From the NCBI RefSeq assembly GCF_000582685.1, contig NZ_KK073768.1, positions 3,658,680 to 3,722,679 of the forward strand: a stretch of DNA of 64,000 nt. Direction: 5' to 3'. The notes under the pieces are model-generated. The model was not told where the DNA came from and searched no databases. It worked only from the letters and a program-made list of their open reading frames with translations. This DNA comes from [Scytonema hofmanni] UTEX 2349 (GTDB lineage: Bacteria; Cyanobacteriota; Cyanobacteriia; Cyanobacteriales; Nostocaceae). Shown piece after piece: positions 50,667-60,577 of this stretch (its first letter is position 1; each line of letters starts with the position of its first letter). The translations under genes and the position numbers were made by a program.

Positions 50667-51646
50667 TTACCCCCAAGAGCCTCGACGATAGTGCGGGTAT
50701 TTGCTTCCATCATTTTGATGTAGGAATCCCCTGCACTTCCAGAGGCACCAATGGAATCAGAATAAAGTTGACGCGGTGCTAATTTGACACCGGCTTCTTG
50801 GGCAACTGTGGTAATTAAAGCTGGATTAATCGTTGTTTCGGCAAAAATTGCGGGAACGCCAATCTTTTTAACTGATTCTACCAAACGTTGTACTGTTTGA
50901 GCGCTTGGTTGTTCTTCAGTGCTGATACCAATTAAAGTTCCGGCGATCGCTATTCCATAACCACGTCCATAATATTGAAAGGCATCATGGGTTGTTATTA
51001 ATTTACGTTTATCGGCTGGGATAGTAGCAATCTGTTGTTTAATCCAACTATCCAACTGCTGTAATTCTTTAGTTAGTTGCGTCGCATTTTGGGTAAATTT
51101 CTCTTTATCTTCTGGCGATAATTCTATTAAAGCATCCCGAATCGCGTTTACCATCGCTGCTGCATTCTCTGCGTTACCCCAAACATGCGGATCTGGTACT
51201 ATTTCACCTTTACCTTTATCTAACTCCAAAGGCTTGACAACTTCCCCCACCGCAACCTGACGCGCTTTTCCCCCTGTAGCTTTCATAATTTTAATCAGTC
51301 CCGGTTCCAAGTTGTAGCCGTTATACAAAATCAAGTTAGCTTCTTCTAAAAATCTACTATCTTCTGGTCTTGGTTCATATACGTGCGGATCTGTACCGGG
51401 TTTGAGAATTCCCCTTAGCTTGATTTCATCTCCCCCAACATCTTGCGCTAAGTCAGCAATGATGGTACTTGTCGCTACTACCAAAGGTTTGCCATCTGCC
51501 TTTGGGGTGTTACGGTTAGAGTTTGTTTGGGTACAACTAAGTAAGGTAAAGGGTAAAAGGCAAAGGGTAAAAGTAAGGATTGTTTTCAGCCTTTGAGCTT
51601 TTGTCTGGCTAGAGGTGCAAACTACTGTCTGGGGTATTAGTTTCAT
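50648..51646 (-). CDS. mntC: Manganese-type (Mn/Zn) ABC transporter substrate-binding lipoprotein
   Basis: A 332-residue cluster A-I binding protein with a lipoprotein signal (LLPFTLLSCTQ, lipidated Cys near residue 38). The four metal ligands of the manganese type are seen: His in DPHVYEPRPEDSR, His in DPHVWGN, Glu in FAETTINP and Asp in LYSDSIG. There is no His-rich loop, which zinc-type ZnuA proteins usually have, so manganese is favoured. It is divergent from mntA-mntB with 89 bp between start codons. The last codons are duplicated at 37.2 kb, marking an island junction. Confidence 0.88.
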   Translation of the reverse strand: MKLIPQTVVCTSSQTKAQRLKTILTFTLCLLPFTLLSCTQTNSNRNTPKADGKPLVVATSTIIADLAQDVGGDEIKLRGILKPGTDPHVYEPRPEDSRFLEEANLILYNGYNLEPGLIKIMKATGGKARQVAVGEVVKPLELDKGKGEIVPDPHVWGNAENAAAMVNAIRDALIELSPEDKEKFTQNATQLTKELQQLDSWIKQQIATIPADKRKLITTHDAFQYYGRGYGIAIAGTLIGISTEEQPSAQTVQRLVESVKKIGVPAIFAETTINPALITTVAQEAGVKLAPRQLYSDSIGASGSAGDSYIKMMEANTRTIVEALGGNGTSKE

Positions 51647-51735
51647 TTATCTGTGATATTACTTCCAATTATAGATGTTTTCATATTTGTCTCATATTTA
51701 TAGTAAGCTCAAGGAAAGCAATATTTAACTTGGTT

Positions 51736-52557
51736 ATGAAAACTGTCCCTTACCCAAACTTTGATTTATTCAAAACGAACCCAGGCAAGATGCCTTTAGA
51801 AGTTGTCACTAGTGAGGCAAATTCCACTCAAGCGATTAGCATTGCTCATGTGGGGGTATATTACCGCACGCAAGAAGCGCTAAGAGACGTTAATTGTATT
51901 ATCAAACCAGGACGGTTAACAGGGATTTTTGGTCCTAACGGTGCAGGTAAAAGTACGCTGATGAAAGCGATGTTGGGATTGGTTCCTGCTAGTAGTGGGA
52001 AGGTGTTGTATCACGGTAAACCTTTGATGGAGCAACTTGATAAAGTTGCTTATGTACCACAGCGATCGCAAATCGATTGGACTTACCCCGCAACCGTTTG
52101 GGATGTGGTAATGATGGGAAGAGTCAAGAAAACAGGTTGGTTTCGTAACTTCTCAACAGTTAGCCGTCAGGTTGCCAAAAGTGCCTTAGAAAGAGTTGGC
52201 ATGATCCAATATAGCGATCGCCCAATTGGACAGCTTTCTGGAGGACAACAACAACGGGTATTTTTAGCCCGTGCTTTAACCCAAGAAGCCGAGATTTTCT
52301 GCTTTGATGAACCGCTTGTAGGGATAGATCAGAAAACCCAGTCAGTAGTTTTTCAAGTCTTTGGTGAACTCGCTGCCGCTGGTAAAATCGTCTTGGTTGT
52401 CAACCATGATTTAGGCGAATCAATCACCCACTTTGACGATTTAATTTTGTTAAATCGGGACTTAATCGCCACCGGAAGCCGCCAAGAAGTATTAACTGAA
52501 CAAAATTTGTCAAGTGCCTACGGTGGGAAAGTTATTTACTTTTCTGAGGCAGCGTAA
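51736..52557 (+). CDS. mntA: Manganese-type ABC transporter ATP-binding protein
   Basis: A 273-residue ATPase from ATG 51736 (an upstream in-frame TTG is ignored). GPNGAGKSTLMKA is the Walker A, LSGGQQQRVFLARAL the ABC signature, IFCFDEPLVGID the Walker B and VVNHDLGE the H-loop. It energises import of the metal bound by the divergent MntC through the permease encoded 123 bp downstream. Confidence 0.93.
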   Translation: MKTVPYPNFDLFKTNPGKMPLEVVTSEANSTQAISIAHVGVYYRTQEALRDVNCIIKPGRLTGIFGPNGAGKSTLMKAMLGLVPASSGKVLYHGKPLMEQLDKVAYVPQRSQIDWTYPATVWDVVMMGRVKKTGWFRNFSTVSRQVAKSALERVGMIQYSDRPIGQLSGGQQQRVFLARALTQEAEIFCFDEPLVGIDQKTQSVVFQVFGELAAAGKIVLVVNHDLGESITHFDDLILLNRDLIATGSRQEVLTEQNLSSAYGGKVIYFSEAA

Positions 52558-52680
52558 ATTGGGCATTGGGCATTGGGCATTGGGCAATGGGCATATGTAA
52601 TAGAAAGAAATTGTCCCCCTTGTCCCCCTTGTCCTTCTTGTCCCCCTCTCTTCCCTCAACGGTTCGTATTACAAATTATT
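52558..52680. repeat. Short tandem repeats between mntA and mntB
   Basis: GGGCATT is repeated four times (about 52560-52587) and CCCCCTTGT-like 9-mers three times (about 52615-52645). They lengthen the frame upstream of mntB artificially; the real start is the ATG at 52681. Confidence 0.75.
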
Positions 52681-53589
52681 ATGCTTGAATCATTAATTGA
52701 GCCGTTGCAATATGGCTTTATGCAGCGATCGCTTGTAATTGCAATTTTAGTCGGTTTGTTGTGTGCGATTGTTGGTAGTTATTTGATGGTGCAGCGATTA
52801 GCTTTGCTGGGTGATGCTATCAGTCACTCAGTTTTACCAGGATTAGCGATCGCCTTTTTGTTGGGTGGGAATATTTTTATTGGGGCATTTATTGCCGGTG
52901 TCATCAGTACAATGGCGATCGCTTGGATTAAAACGCGATCGCCTATTAAAGAAGACGCAGCGATGGGGATAGTTTTTTCGGCGTTTTTTGCCCTTGGAGT
53001 CACTCTAATTACTGTCATTCAAAAAGATAACAAAATTGACCTCAACCACTTTCTTTTTGGTAACATTCTCAGTGTGACAGTTGACGAAGTTAGGGACACA
53101 TCAATTATTGCTGCAATAGTGTTAATAGTCGTCTTTTTATTATATAAAGAACTGTTATTTTACACCTTTGACCCATTAGGCGCTCAAGCTGCGGGATTGC
53201 CAGTAAATCGGCTGAATTTTGGCTTAATGCTGCTGATTGCTTTAACAATTGTTGCCAGCATGAAAGCTGTAGGCGTAATTTTAGTTTTATCACTTTTGAT
53301 CACACCAGGAGCAACTGCTTATCTATTAGTTAAACGCTTGCATCAAGTGATGATTTTGGGGGCAATAATTGGCGTAATTTCTAGTATTAGCGGTATGTAC
53401 CTGAGCTACTTTTATAATTTGCCATCTGGACCGGCAATCGTTTTGGTAGTATCAGGATTCTTTTTCTTGACATTTTTATTCAGTCCCCAACACGGTGTTT
53501 TTACTTATCGTCAAGGAAATTTATCTCACACAAAGATAAGCCAGCCCGTTGAGGCGACTGGGACACAAATAGGCGAAGAAAAACAATAA
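52681..53589 (+). CDS. mntB: Manganese-type ABC transporter permease
   Basis: A 302-residue ABC-3 family permease with eight or nine helices. GSYLMVQRLALLGDAISHSVLPGLAIAF and LFGNILSVTVDEVRDTSIIA, then VGVILVLSLLITPGATAYLL, are family hallmarks including the coupling-helix region. The start ATG 52681 is chosen because the upstream frame is a tandem CCPP repeat. It works with MntA and MntC for Mn2+ (or Zn2+) uptake needed by photosystem II. The IS element begins 29 bp after the stop. Confidence 0.92.
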   Translation: MLESLIEPLQYGFMQRSLVIAILVGLLCAIVGSYLMVQRLALLGDAISHSVLPGLAIAFLLGGNIFIGAFIAGVISTMAIAWIKTRSPIKEDAAMGIVFSAFFALGVTLITVIQKDNKIDLNHFLFGNILSVTVDEVRDTSIIAAIVLIVVFLLYKELLFYTFDPLGAQAAGLPVNRLNFGLMLLIALTIVASMKAVGVILVLSLLITPGATAYLLVKRLHQVMILGAIIGVISSISGMYLSYFYNLPSGPAIVLVVSGFFFLTFLFSPQHGVFTYRQGNLSHTKISQPVEATGTQIGEEKQ

Positions 53590-53618
53590 AAAGAATGAAA
53601 GCAAGATGTTTTATACTT

Positions 53619-55324
53619 AGGGTTTGCTGAAAAAGAAAGAAAAGCTTACATTCTCAGATCATCAGACCAAAGAAATATATTCAGGTGCAAGATAAGAGGC
53701 TAAAATAACCCAAAATCCTTGCATCTACGTGACTAGCACTCAGGAGTGGGTTATTAGTACATATGTATCGAAAACAGGGGCAACCTCCAGTCTCACCAGA
53801 AAATTTTGGACTTCCGTTTGAAGGAAAGTTGTCATCAGATAATCGTTGGATTATTCTGGGAAATTTAATACCCTGGGCAGAATTTGAAGAGGAATATTCA
53901 TCGGATTCTCTGTAGAGATGGGAGCGCCAGCAAAGTCGTTTCGGATGGCATTAGGGGCATTAATAATCAAAGAAAAACTAGGAATAAGTGATAGAGAGAC
54001 AGTAGAACAAATCAAAGAAAATCCTTATCTACAGTACTTCATAGGGATATCATCTTATATTAATGAAGCTCCATTTGATGCATCTATGTTAGTCCATTTT
54101 CGTGAAAGAATTAGTGCAGACTTAGTAAACAAAGTGAATGAAGAAACTGTTAAGAGGATGCTAGAGACAACATCTTTGACTTTAGCAACTGAATCAACTG
54201 AAAAAACAGAAGAATTAGAAAAAGAAGATAACACGCCAAAAAATCGGGGAAAATTAATATTAGATGCGACTTGTGCGCCAGCAGACATCAGCTATCCAAC
54301 AGATTTAGAGCTATTAAATCAAGCAAGAAAACAGACAGAAAGAATAATAGACCTTCTTTATGAACAGATAAAAGGTACATTAGAGAAAAACCAAGGACTT
54401 ATCGGGAAATAGGGAGAAAAGACTACCTAGAAGTCGCTAAAAAGCGTCGTGTATCCCAAAAAGATAGGAGAAAAGCGATTAAAAAGCAGCTTCAATATAT
54501 CAAAAGAAACTTATCCCATATTGACCAGCTAATCATATACGGAGCAACTTTAGAAAATTTCAGTAATAGACAATATAAAATGTTGCTTGTAGTTGTAGAA
54601 GTTTATCGTCAACAACTATGGTTGTATGAAAATAAAAAACAGAGTATTGACGACCGCATTGTTAGTTTAACCCAACCGCATATCCGTCCAATCGTCCGGG
54701 GTAAAGCAGGTAAACCTGTAGAATTTGGGGCAAAATTGTCTGCTAGTTGTTTTGAGGGATATGTATTTTTAGACCATATTAGTTGGAATAATTTTAATGA
54801 ATCTGGAGACTTAAAAGCACAAGTAGAAGCATATAAAAATTATACTGGCTATTATCCAGAATCCGTTCATGTTGATAAAATTTATCGAACGAGAGAGAAT
54901 CGAGCTTGGTGCAAAGAAAGAGGTATTATCATGAGTGGACCGGCTTTGGGAAGACCACCAGTAAATGTTAGTAAAGAAAAAAAGAAGCAAGATTTAGAAT
55001 CCGAGAGAATTCGTAATTGTATTGAAGGAAAATTTGGGCAAGCTAAAAGAAGGTTTAGCCTCAATCGAGTGATGGCGAAACTTTCCCACACTTCTCTTAC
55101 TGCAATTGCTATTACTTTTTTAGTGATGAATCTTTCTACTCACCTGTCGCGGGTTTTTTATGCTTTTTTATGTCTATTTTTGAAAACTGCACCTTTTATG
55201 CAGTTTCGCATAACTGAAAATTATGATTTTGTTATTTATAAACAACAAAAGCTTATCTTTGATTTTACTTGAATAACTAGTCAACCCAAAAGAATTGCTT
55301 TTTCATACTTTTTCAGCAAACCCT
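53619..55324 (+). mobile_element. IS1182-like insertion sequence, 1706 bp, with 4-bp target duplication
   Basis: AGGGTTTGCTGAAAAAG at 53619-53635 is the exact reverse complement of 55308-55324, giving perfect 17-bp terminal inverted repeats. ACTT flanks both ends (53615-53618 and 55325-55328), the target duplication. The inside is filled by one transposase frame broken in two places. The intact ends and target duplication indicate a recent insertion, whereas the transposase itself is already damaged. A solo end occurs at 19170-19185. Confidence 0.93.
53763..55272 (+). pseudogene. IS1182-type transposase, two frameshifts
   Basis: Three segments together make one DDE transposase: 53763-53915 (MYRKQGQPPVSPENFGLP...), 53918-54412 (GAPAKSFRMALGALIIKEKLG, FRERIS, GKLILDATCAPADISYP with the first catalytic Asp), and about 54391-55272 (DYLEVAKKRRVS, GKAGKPVEFGAKLS, YPESVHVDKIYRTRENRAWC, ESERIRNCIEGKFGQAKRRF with the late Glu). 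Both junctions need a step of minus one base, near 53912 (CTGTAGAG) and 54385 (GAGAAAAACC). Either two single-base deletions or, less likely, programmed frameshifting explains this. Confidence 0.88.
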
Positions 55325-55359
55325 ACTTAGAGCTAAAACACTTAATTTAGTTTTTTACT

Positions 55360-55962
55360 ATGCCCTATAGTCAATTTACCATTGGCAAAGTAAAGCAAGA
55401 TTTTCAATTAACAACTGTAGAGGGAGTTCGTTTTTTTCCAGACTCAATTGAATCGGTTACTCCAAGTTCCAGACTACAAGCTATTTTAGAGGATTTACCT
55501 TGGGCGATCGCAGTGGATACCGAAAAAGCACGTTCAGAGGTAATTATCAATCCTGTGTTGCTAGAAGTGCGACGTATTTTCAATCAACAAATCAGCGTGT
55601 TTTCAGGAGAAGAGTTTAACATTGATGCAAGTATTGGACTCAACGGTGTATGTGACTTTCTTGTTTGCCGTTCACCGGAACAATTAACGGTAGAAGCACC
55701 TGCTATTGTTATTGTTGAGGCGAAAAAATCAGATATAAAATCTGGACTGGGACAATGCATTGCAGAAATGGTAGCTGCACAGCGATTTAATGAAAAAAGA
55801 GGACAACCCTTAACAGCAGTTTACGGTACTGTCACCAGTGGAACGCAATGGCGATTTCTCAAATTAGAGGGGCAAACAGTAACAATTGATTTAACGGATT
55901 ATTCCCTTCCTCCTATCGAGGAAATTCTCAGCTTTTTGGTGTGGATGGCGAAAATGGGTTAA
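55360..55962 (+). CDS. PD-(D/E)XK nuclease-like protein of unknown role
   Basis: A 200-residue protein. Residues about 75-145 show a nuclease core: FNIDASIGLNGVCDFLVC (acidic residue on a strand), PAIVIVEAKKSDIKSGLGQCIAEMVAAQ (E-x-K and the following Gln helix), the arrangement of PD-(D/E)XK enzymes related to restriction enzyme HsdR N-domains. Such free-standing proteins are common in cyanobacteria and may be silencers, repair or defence factors. The insertion sequence ends 36 bp upstream and may have removed or replaced its promoter. Confidence 0.7.
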   Translation: MPYSQFTIGKVKQDFQLTTVEGVRFFPDSIESVTPSSRLQAILEDLPWAIAVDTEKARSEVIINPVLLEVRRIFNQQISVFSGEEFNIDASIGLNGVCDFLVCRSPEQLTVEAPAIVIVEAKKSDIKSGLGQCIAEMVAAQRFNEKRGQPLTAVYGTVTSGTQWRFLKLEGQTVTIDLTDYSLPPIEEILSFLVWMAKMG

Positions 55963-56454
55963 TTTTTATTGAGAAGTATTACTCGGTTAAATAACAATTC
56001 TGAAAAATAATATTGCGTCCAGACTTGACAAAAAGCCAATTAATGTATCAACTATGCGACTTGCAGCAGAGAAATTAGGACAATTAGATCCGGGTAATAT
56101 AAAGTGCGATACTCCCAAGGAGTGGCTTCGCCAACGCTGCTTTGTTTTTCTTAAAGCCACCTGCTGAAGATATACCCACATTCTCCCAGATAAGCGTTAC
56201 TGAAGAGGAAATAGTTTCTGTCGAAGGCTGCCTACGCAGCCTGAAAACATTATTAGCCCACGCAGGTGGGCTTTGTTCTTGTAGCCCCACCCTTCCAGTC
56301 TGAGGGCTGATAGGAAACATCCTCATAAAGCCCACACCCTAGAAGGGTGCGGCTATACGAACGAAGGCTGCCTACGCAGCCTGAAAACATTATTAGCCCA
56401 CGCAGGTGGGCTTTGTTCCTGTAGCCCCTGACTTCCAGTCTGATGGCTAATTAT
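55963..56454. other. Intergenic region dominated by dispersed repeats
   Basis: The first 250 bp contain no supported gene. The remainder is the duplicated repeat block described at 56222-56444. Confidence 0.55.
56222..56444. repeat. Two copies of an ~80-bp composite repeat
   Basis: GAAGGCTGCCTACGCAGCCT begins both copies (56223 and 56363), followed by TTAGCCCACGCAGGTGGGCT and a CTTCCAGTCTGA stem. They are related to the tandem repeat at 13731-13866. Confidence 0.8.
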
Positions 56455-56883
56455 TCATCCCGAAAACTCCTGACTCATGCGCTGTTCTAAAAGCTCTAAT
56501 AAAGTATCTACATTCTTACCAATTTGCTCAAAACAATTCGGTGGTGTAGGTTCAGGTGCAAACTGAATTAACTTAACTTCACCGCTACCAATGCCAATCA
56601 TGACAACTTCAACTTCCGGTTGATAATGCTCAATAATTCCTAATAGTTCCTGAAGCCTATTTTCAACTCTTTCATTTAGCTTCTCTACCGATTCTTTGGG
56701 GCAATAAACAAAATGCGGCTTGGGTTGCAAATCAATGCCGATAGTACCCTGAGTGTCACTATTTTCTAACCATAATGCCCAAGATAACGCCGCTAATTCT
56801 AGCTTATTTGCTTTGACAAATTCATCCAACTGGCGACGCCATTTGTTATTTCCTGATTCCGACTGGGTACTACCAAACATCAT
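56455..56883 (-). CDS. Conserved hypothetical protein
   Basis: A 142-residue soluble protein. NNKWRRQLDEFVKANKLELAAL, WLENSDTQGTIGIDLQPKPHFVYCP and MIGIGSGEVKLIQFAPEPTPPNCFEQIG look well conserved and I recall similar cyanobacterial proteins, but no function. Two adjacent ATGs (56883, 56880) are more plausible starts than the ATG at 56931, which would add a non-conserved leader. It lies between repeat copies. Confidence 0.7.
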   Translation of the reverse strand: MMFGSTQSESGNNKWRRQLDEFVKANKLELAALSWALWLENSDTQGTIGIDLQPKPHFVYCPKESVEKLNERVENRLQELLGIIEHYQPEVEVVMIGIGSGEVKLIQFAPEPTPPNCFEQIGKNVDTLLELLEQRMSQEFSG

Positions 56884-56931
56884 AAGGATTTTAGATTTTG
56901 GATTGTAAACAAACAAAATTTCATGTATCAT

Positions 56932-56985
56932 TAGTCCGCGTAGGCGGACTTTGTTCGTATAGCCGCAGGCTTTAGCCTGTCGGTG
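56932..56985. repeat. Dispersed repeat copy
   Basis: TTAGTCCGCGTAGGCGGACT and a GCAGGCTTTAGCCTGTC stem: a variant of the 13731-13866 family, adjacent to the 3' end of the ABC exporter gene. Confidence 0.75.
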
Positions 56986-57007
56986 TCTTGGTGTCTCTGC
57001 CCGAAAC

Positions 57008-58816
57008 TTATTTTAAACCAGATTGTATACGCCAGAGACTTTCATAAATGCCATTTTTCTCTAGCAGTTGTTCATGGGTTCCGGATTCTACTAATTTCCC
57101 ATGTTCCATGACATAAATGCAATCGGCATTCCGGATGGTGGAAAGTCGATGAGCGATCGCTATTGTTGTCCTATTTTTTGTAATCCGTTCGAGCGATCGC
57201 GCAATTGCGGCTTCTGTTTCATTATCCACCGCTGAGGTAGCTTCGTCTAAAATCAAAATGGGTGGATTTTTCAAAACTGCGCGAGCGATCGCAATTCGTT
57301 GTTTTTGTCCACCAGATAGCTTTTGTCCCCTTTCTCCCACAATTGTCTCATAATCTTGAGGCAATCGCGTAATAAATTCGTGAGCCTCAGCCACCTTTGC
57401 TGCGGTGATTATTTCTTTTTCTTTAGCATCAAAGCTGCCATAAGCAATATTTTCTGCTACAGTACCATGAAACAGAAATACATCTTGACTTACCAAGCCA
57501 ATGCAGCGACGTAAATCTCGCAAATTCAATTTTTGCAATTCAATATTATCTACTGTAATATTTCCCGATCGCACTTCGTAAAATCGTAACAAAAGTTTTA
57601 CTAAAGTGCTTTTACCGGAACCAGTAGAACCAACAATTGCAATTGTTTTTCCTGCCGGGATATGTAATGATAAATTTTCAATTATCGCTTGCCTATCTTG
57701 ATAAGCAAAATTGACATTTGTAAATACTACATCCCCGCGTACCGTCTCAACAGGTAAAGCCACATTTCCCGGATGAATGGCGATTTGTGTATCTAACAAA
57801 TCCATTATGCGATTAGTAGAAGCCATTGCTCGTTGATATAAATCAAAAGTATCTCCTAATCGAGTTAAGGGCCATAATAACATCTGAACTAAAAACACTA
57901 AAACACTGTAAGTTCCTACAGACATTCTCCCAGCGACAGCTTCCATACCGCCAAAAATAAGCAATATTGTGAAAGCTATTAAAATCAACATCCGAATCAA
58001 TGGGATAAAGGCAGCAGAGAGAGCGATCGCTTTTGTATTACTTTGACGATAAGCTTCACTATCTGTTCTTAAACGTGCCTTTTCATAATCTTCAGCCGTA
58101 AAACTTTTAATAGTAGTAATGCCGCTGATATTATTAGATAACCTTCCATTGAGTAAACCTACCTTTTCTCGCACATCAGCATAGCGCGGTGCCAACAATT
58201 TTTGGAAAGCAACCGAACCGAAAACGATAAATGGCATCGGTAATATTGCCATCCACGCCACACTAGGAGCTAGAATAAAGAAAGCACCACCAATAATTAC
58301 AATAGTTGTCAAAACTTGGATAATGTCATTTGCTCCCACATCCAAAAAGCGCTCTAATTGGTTAACATCATCACTCAGGATAGACATTAAACTACCAGTA
58401 CTGCGTTCTTCAAAATAAGCTAATTCCAACTCTTGCAAATGGCTGTAGGCATCCAAACGCAAATTATGCTGAATATTCTGTGCCAATTTGCGCCATAGCA
58501 AGCTGTAGAAGTACTGAAAAACCGATTCTAAAATCCAAGTAACGGCAGTCAGGAACGCTAGAATCAAAAATTGCCCCAAGGTATCTTTTATTCCCAGTTG
58601 TGCAATAATAGAATCTTGCTTTTTTACGACCACATCCAAAGCAATACCAATTAAAGCTGGTGGTGCTAAGTCGAAAACTTTATTGAGAATAGAACAAACA
58701 CTAGCTAACCAAATTTGTTGACGATATTCATGTCCATAATCAAGCAAGCGTTGGAAAGGATGTACTGAATTTCCACGCCTTTTTAACATCCGACGAGATT
58801 TTAATAGAGTAGACAC
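57008..58816 (-). CDS. ABC transporter, fused membrane and ATPase domains (MsbA/MDR type)
   Basis: A 602-residue half-transporter with a GTG start. Six transmembrane helices (about 35-330) precede an ATPase with VGSTGSGKSTLVKLLLRFY (Walker A), LSGGQKQRIAIARAVLKNP (signature), ILILDEATSAVD (Walker B) and IAHRLSTI (H-loop). It works as a homodimer exporting lipids, drugs or peptides; the substrate cannot be told. Length and motifs are normal. No accessory protein is adjacent. Confidence 0.92.
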   Translation of the reverse strand: MSTLLKSRRMLKRRGNSVHPFQRLLDYGHEYRQQIWLASVCSILNKVFDLAPPALIGIALDVVVKKQDSIIAQLGIKDTLGQFLILAFLTAVTWILESVFQYFYSLLWRKLAQNIQHNLRLDAYSHLQELELAYFEERSTGSLMSILSDDVNQLERFLDVGANDIIQVLTTIVIIGGAFFILAPSVAWMAILPMPFIVFGSVAFQKLLAPRYADVREKVGLLNGRLSNNISGITTIKSFTAEDYEKARLRTDSEAYRQSNTKAIALSAAFIPLIRMLILIAFTILLIFGGMEAVAGRMSVGTYSVLVFLVQMLLWPLTRLGDTFDLYQRAMASTNRIMDLLDTQIAIHPGNVALPVETVRGDVVFTNVNFAYQDRQAIIENLSLHIPAGKTIAIVGSTGSGKSTLVKLLLRFYEVRSGNITVDNIELQKLNLRDLRRCIGLVSQDVFLFHGTVAENIAYGSFDAKEKEIITAAKVAEAHEFITRLPQDYETIVGERGQKLSGGQKQRIAIARAVLKNPPILILDEATSAVDNETEAAIARSLERITKNRTTIAIAHRLSTIRNADCIYVMEHGKLVESGTHEQLLEKNGIYESLWRIQSGLK

Positions 58817-59186
58817 AGCCGTTTACAGTTGAGTGAGCATTGATATTAGCACGCTAGAAACTCTTGAGTCTTGACTCTTGGGTACTGAGTTATGAAAATG
58901 GAAGACTTTATTGGGGAGGGGAAAAGGGGAAAGGTATAGAAATAAAGTACGGATTTATTCACTCTTACTCTATATTTCTTACCCCTTACCTTGCACGTTC
59001 GCATAAGCGTGTCGTCAGACAAGTGCTTCCCCTTTACCCTTTACCCCTCTTTTTGATTGAATGAGAATTCAAGACTTTTTGTAACTGATGATACTCTTGA
59101 GATAGAAGAAGTTGGGACTCTTCGCTAGTGTCGAATTGATGCATAGTATTTTACTTATTTCTCGGTATGAAGGAAGGATAAAAAAT

Positions 59187-60035
59187 TTGAAAAATCAGCA
59201 ATTAGGGAATTGGCAAACGATAGTAGCCGGATTTGTCGCGGTAATAATTGTTATTATGAGCTTGAATGCTTTTATCATTATTAACCCAGGACAAGCAGCC
59301 GTGATTAGTGTCTTGGGTAAAGCCAGAGATGGTGCTTTAGTAGAGGGTATCCACCTAAGACCGCCTTTTATCTCAGTAATAGATGTGTATGATTTAACAG
59401 TGCAAAAATTTGAAGTGCCGGCAGAAAGTTCTACTAAGGATCTACAAAATTTAACTGCGAGATTTGCGATCAACTTTCGTCTCGATCCGGTAAAGGTAGT
59501 CGAAGTTAGAAGGAAACAAGGAACTTTAGAGAATATCGTCTCAAAAATCATTGCTCCCCAGACACAAGAAGCCTTTAAAATAGCGGCAGCAAAAAGAACA
59601 GTAGAAGAAGCAATTACCAAAAGAACTGAGTTGAAAGAAGATTTTGATCAGGCGTTAAGCGATCGCCTAGAAAAATATGGAATAATAGTATTAGATACGA
59701 GTGTAATTGACTTAACCTTTTCACCAGAATTTGCCAAAGCAGTTGAGGAGAAACAAATCGCGGAACAACGAGCGCAAAGAGCCGTCTACATAGCACGCGA
59801 AGCCGAACAAGAAGCCCAAGCAGATGTTAATCGCGCAAAAGGCAGAGCCGAAGCTCAAAGACTCTTAGCAGAGACTCTCAAAGCTCAAGGTGGGCAATTA
59901 GTCCTACAAAAAGAAGCCATTGAAGCTTGGAAAAGCGGTGGTGCCCAAATGCCCAAAGTCCTCGTTATGAGTGGAGATTCTAAGAGCAGCGTGCCTTTTC
60001 TCTTCAATATGGGCAATCTTCAAAATGAACCCTAA
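59187..60035 (+). CDS. SPFH/prohibitin-family membrane protein
   Basis: A 282-residue protein. One N-terminal transmembrane helix (about 10-30) is followed by the SPFH domain (IINPGQAAVISVLGKARDG, EGIHLRPPFISVIDVYDLTVQKFE) and a long charged coiled-coil (about 185-260, VEEKQIAEQRAQRAVYIAREAEQEAQ). Prohibitins form ring-shaped scaffolds in membranes and can modulate membrane proteases. The start is TTG 59187, chosen for AAGGAAGGA eight bases upstream; ATG 59139 is an alternative. Confidence 0.87.
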   Translation: MKNQQLGNWQTIVAGFVAVIIVIMSLNAFIIINPGQAAVISVLGKARDGALVEGIHLRPPFISVIDVYDLTVQKFEVPAESSTKDLQNLTARFAINFRLDPVKVVEVRRKQGTLENIVSKIIAPQTQEAFKIAAAKRTVEEAITKRTELKEDFDQALSDRLEKYGIIVLDTSVIDLTFSPEFAKAVEEKQIAEQRAQRAVYIAREAEQEAQADVNRAKGRAEAQRLLAETLKAQGGQLVLQKEAIEAWKSGGAQMPKVLVMSGDSKSSVPFLFNMGNLQNEP

Positions 60036-60108
60036 TTTAGGGTATTCAAAGTCAGCAATCCTCAACTAAAATACAACCATAAACACCAAGGACATAATAA
60101 ACGTATTT

Positions 60109-60525
60109 ATGTCAACACCCAATCACACGAATCTCACTGTCTCAGAAGCGAAAAAAATCCTGAATAAATTCAATTGTCTGGATATCGCACCTGTTATCAA
60201 GCCATCAGAAAAAGTTTTAATCCGTCAGGCGTTACTTTTGCTAACTAGCCTTTCTGATTATCAAATTTTAGGAATTTGCGCTGATACAGAAGAAGAAGGA
60301 ATGCTTGCCACGAAAACTTATTCCCAAGCTTTGGGTTATGAAGTACCGAGTAATTTGCCACCAATTGAAGGTCCAGTTTACATCAAATTAAACGGCAAAA
60401 ACGGCTTGTGTTATCTCGATTCCTACGCAGGACATCATCGAGGCGTATTGGTGTCTTGCCAATCTTACAATGAAGGGGGAATCAACGAAATGTATGGACA
60501 TTTGCCCTTGGATTTATTTGTATAA
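60109..60525 (+). CDS. DUF1824 family protein
   Basis: A 138-residue soluble cyanobacterial protein. VSEAKKILNKFNCLDIAP, YQILGICADTEEEGMLATKTYSQALGYEVP, GPVYIKLNGKNGLCYLDSYAGHHRGVLVSCQS are characteristic. Relatives also occur in plastid-bearing eukaryotes; function is not established to my knowledge. No close operon partner. Confidence 0.85.
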   Translation: MSTPNHTNLTVSEAKKILNKFNCLDIAPVIKPSEKVLIRQALLLLTSLSDYQILGICADTEEEGMLATKTYSQALGYEVPSNLPPIEGPVYIKLNGKNGLCYLDSYAGHHRGVLVSCQSYNEGGINEMYGHLPLDLFV

Positions 60526-60577
60526 ACTTCATCAAATGTAGGGTGGGCAATGCTCACCCTACTCACTAATAACTTCC

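Noticed and set aside
50648..51646. ZnuA (zinc) assignment
   Set aside because: There is no His-rich loop, and the ligand set His-His-Glu-Asp is of manganese type; zinc transport cannot be fully excluded.
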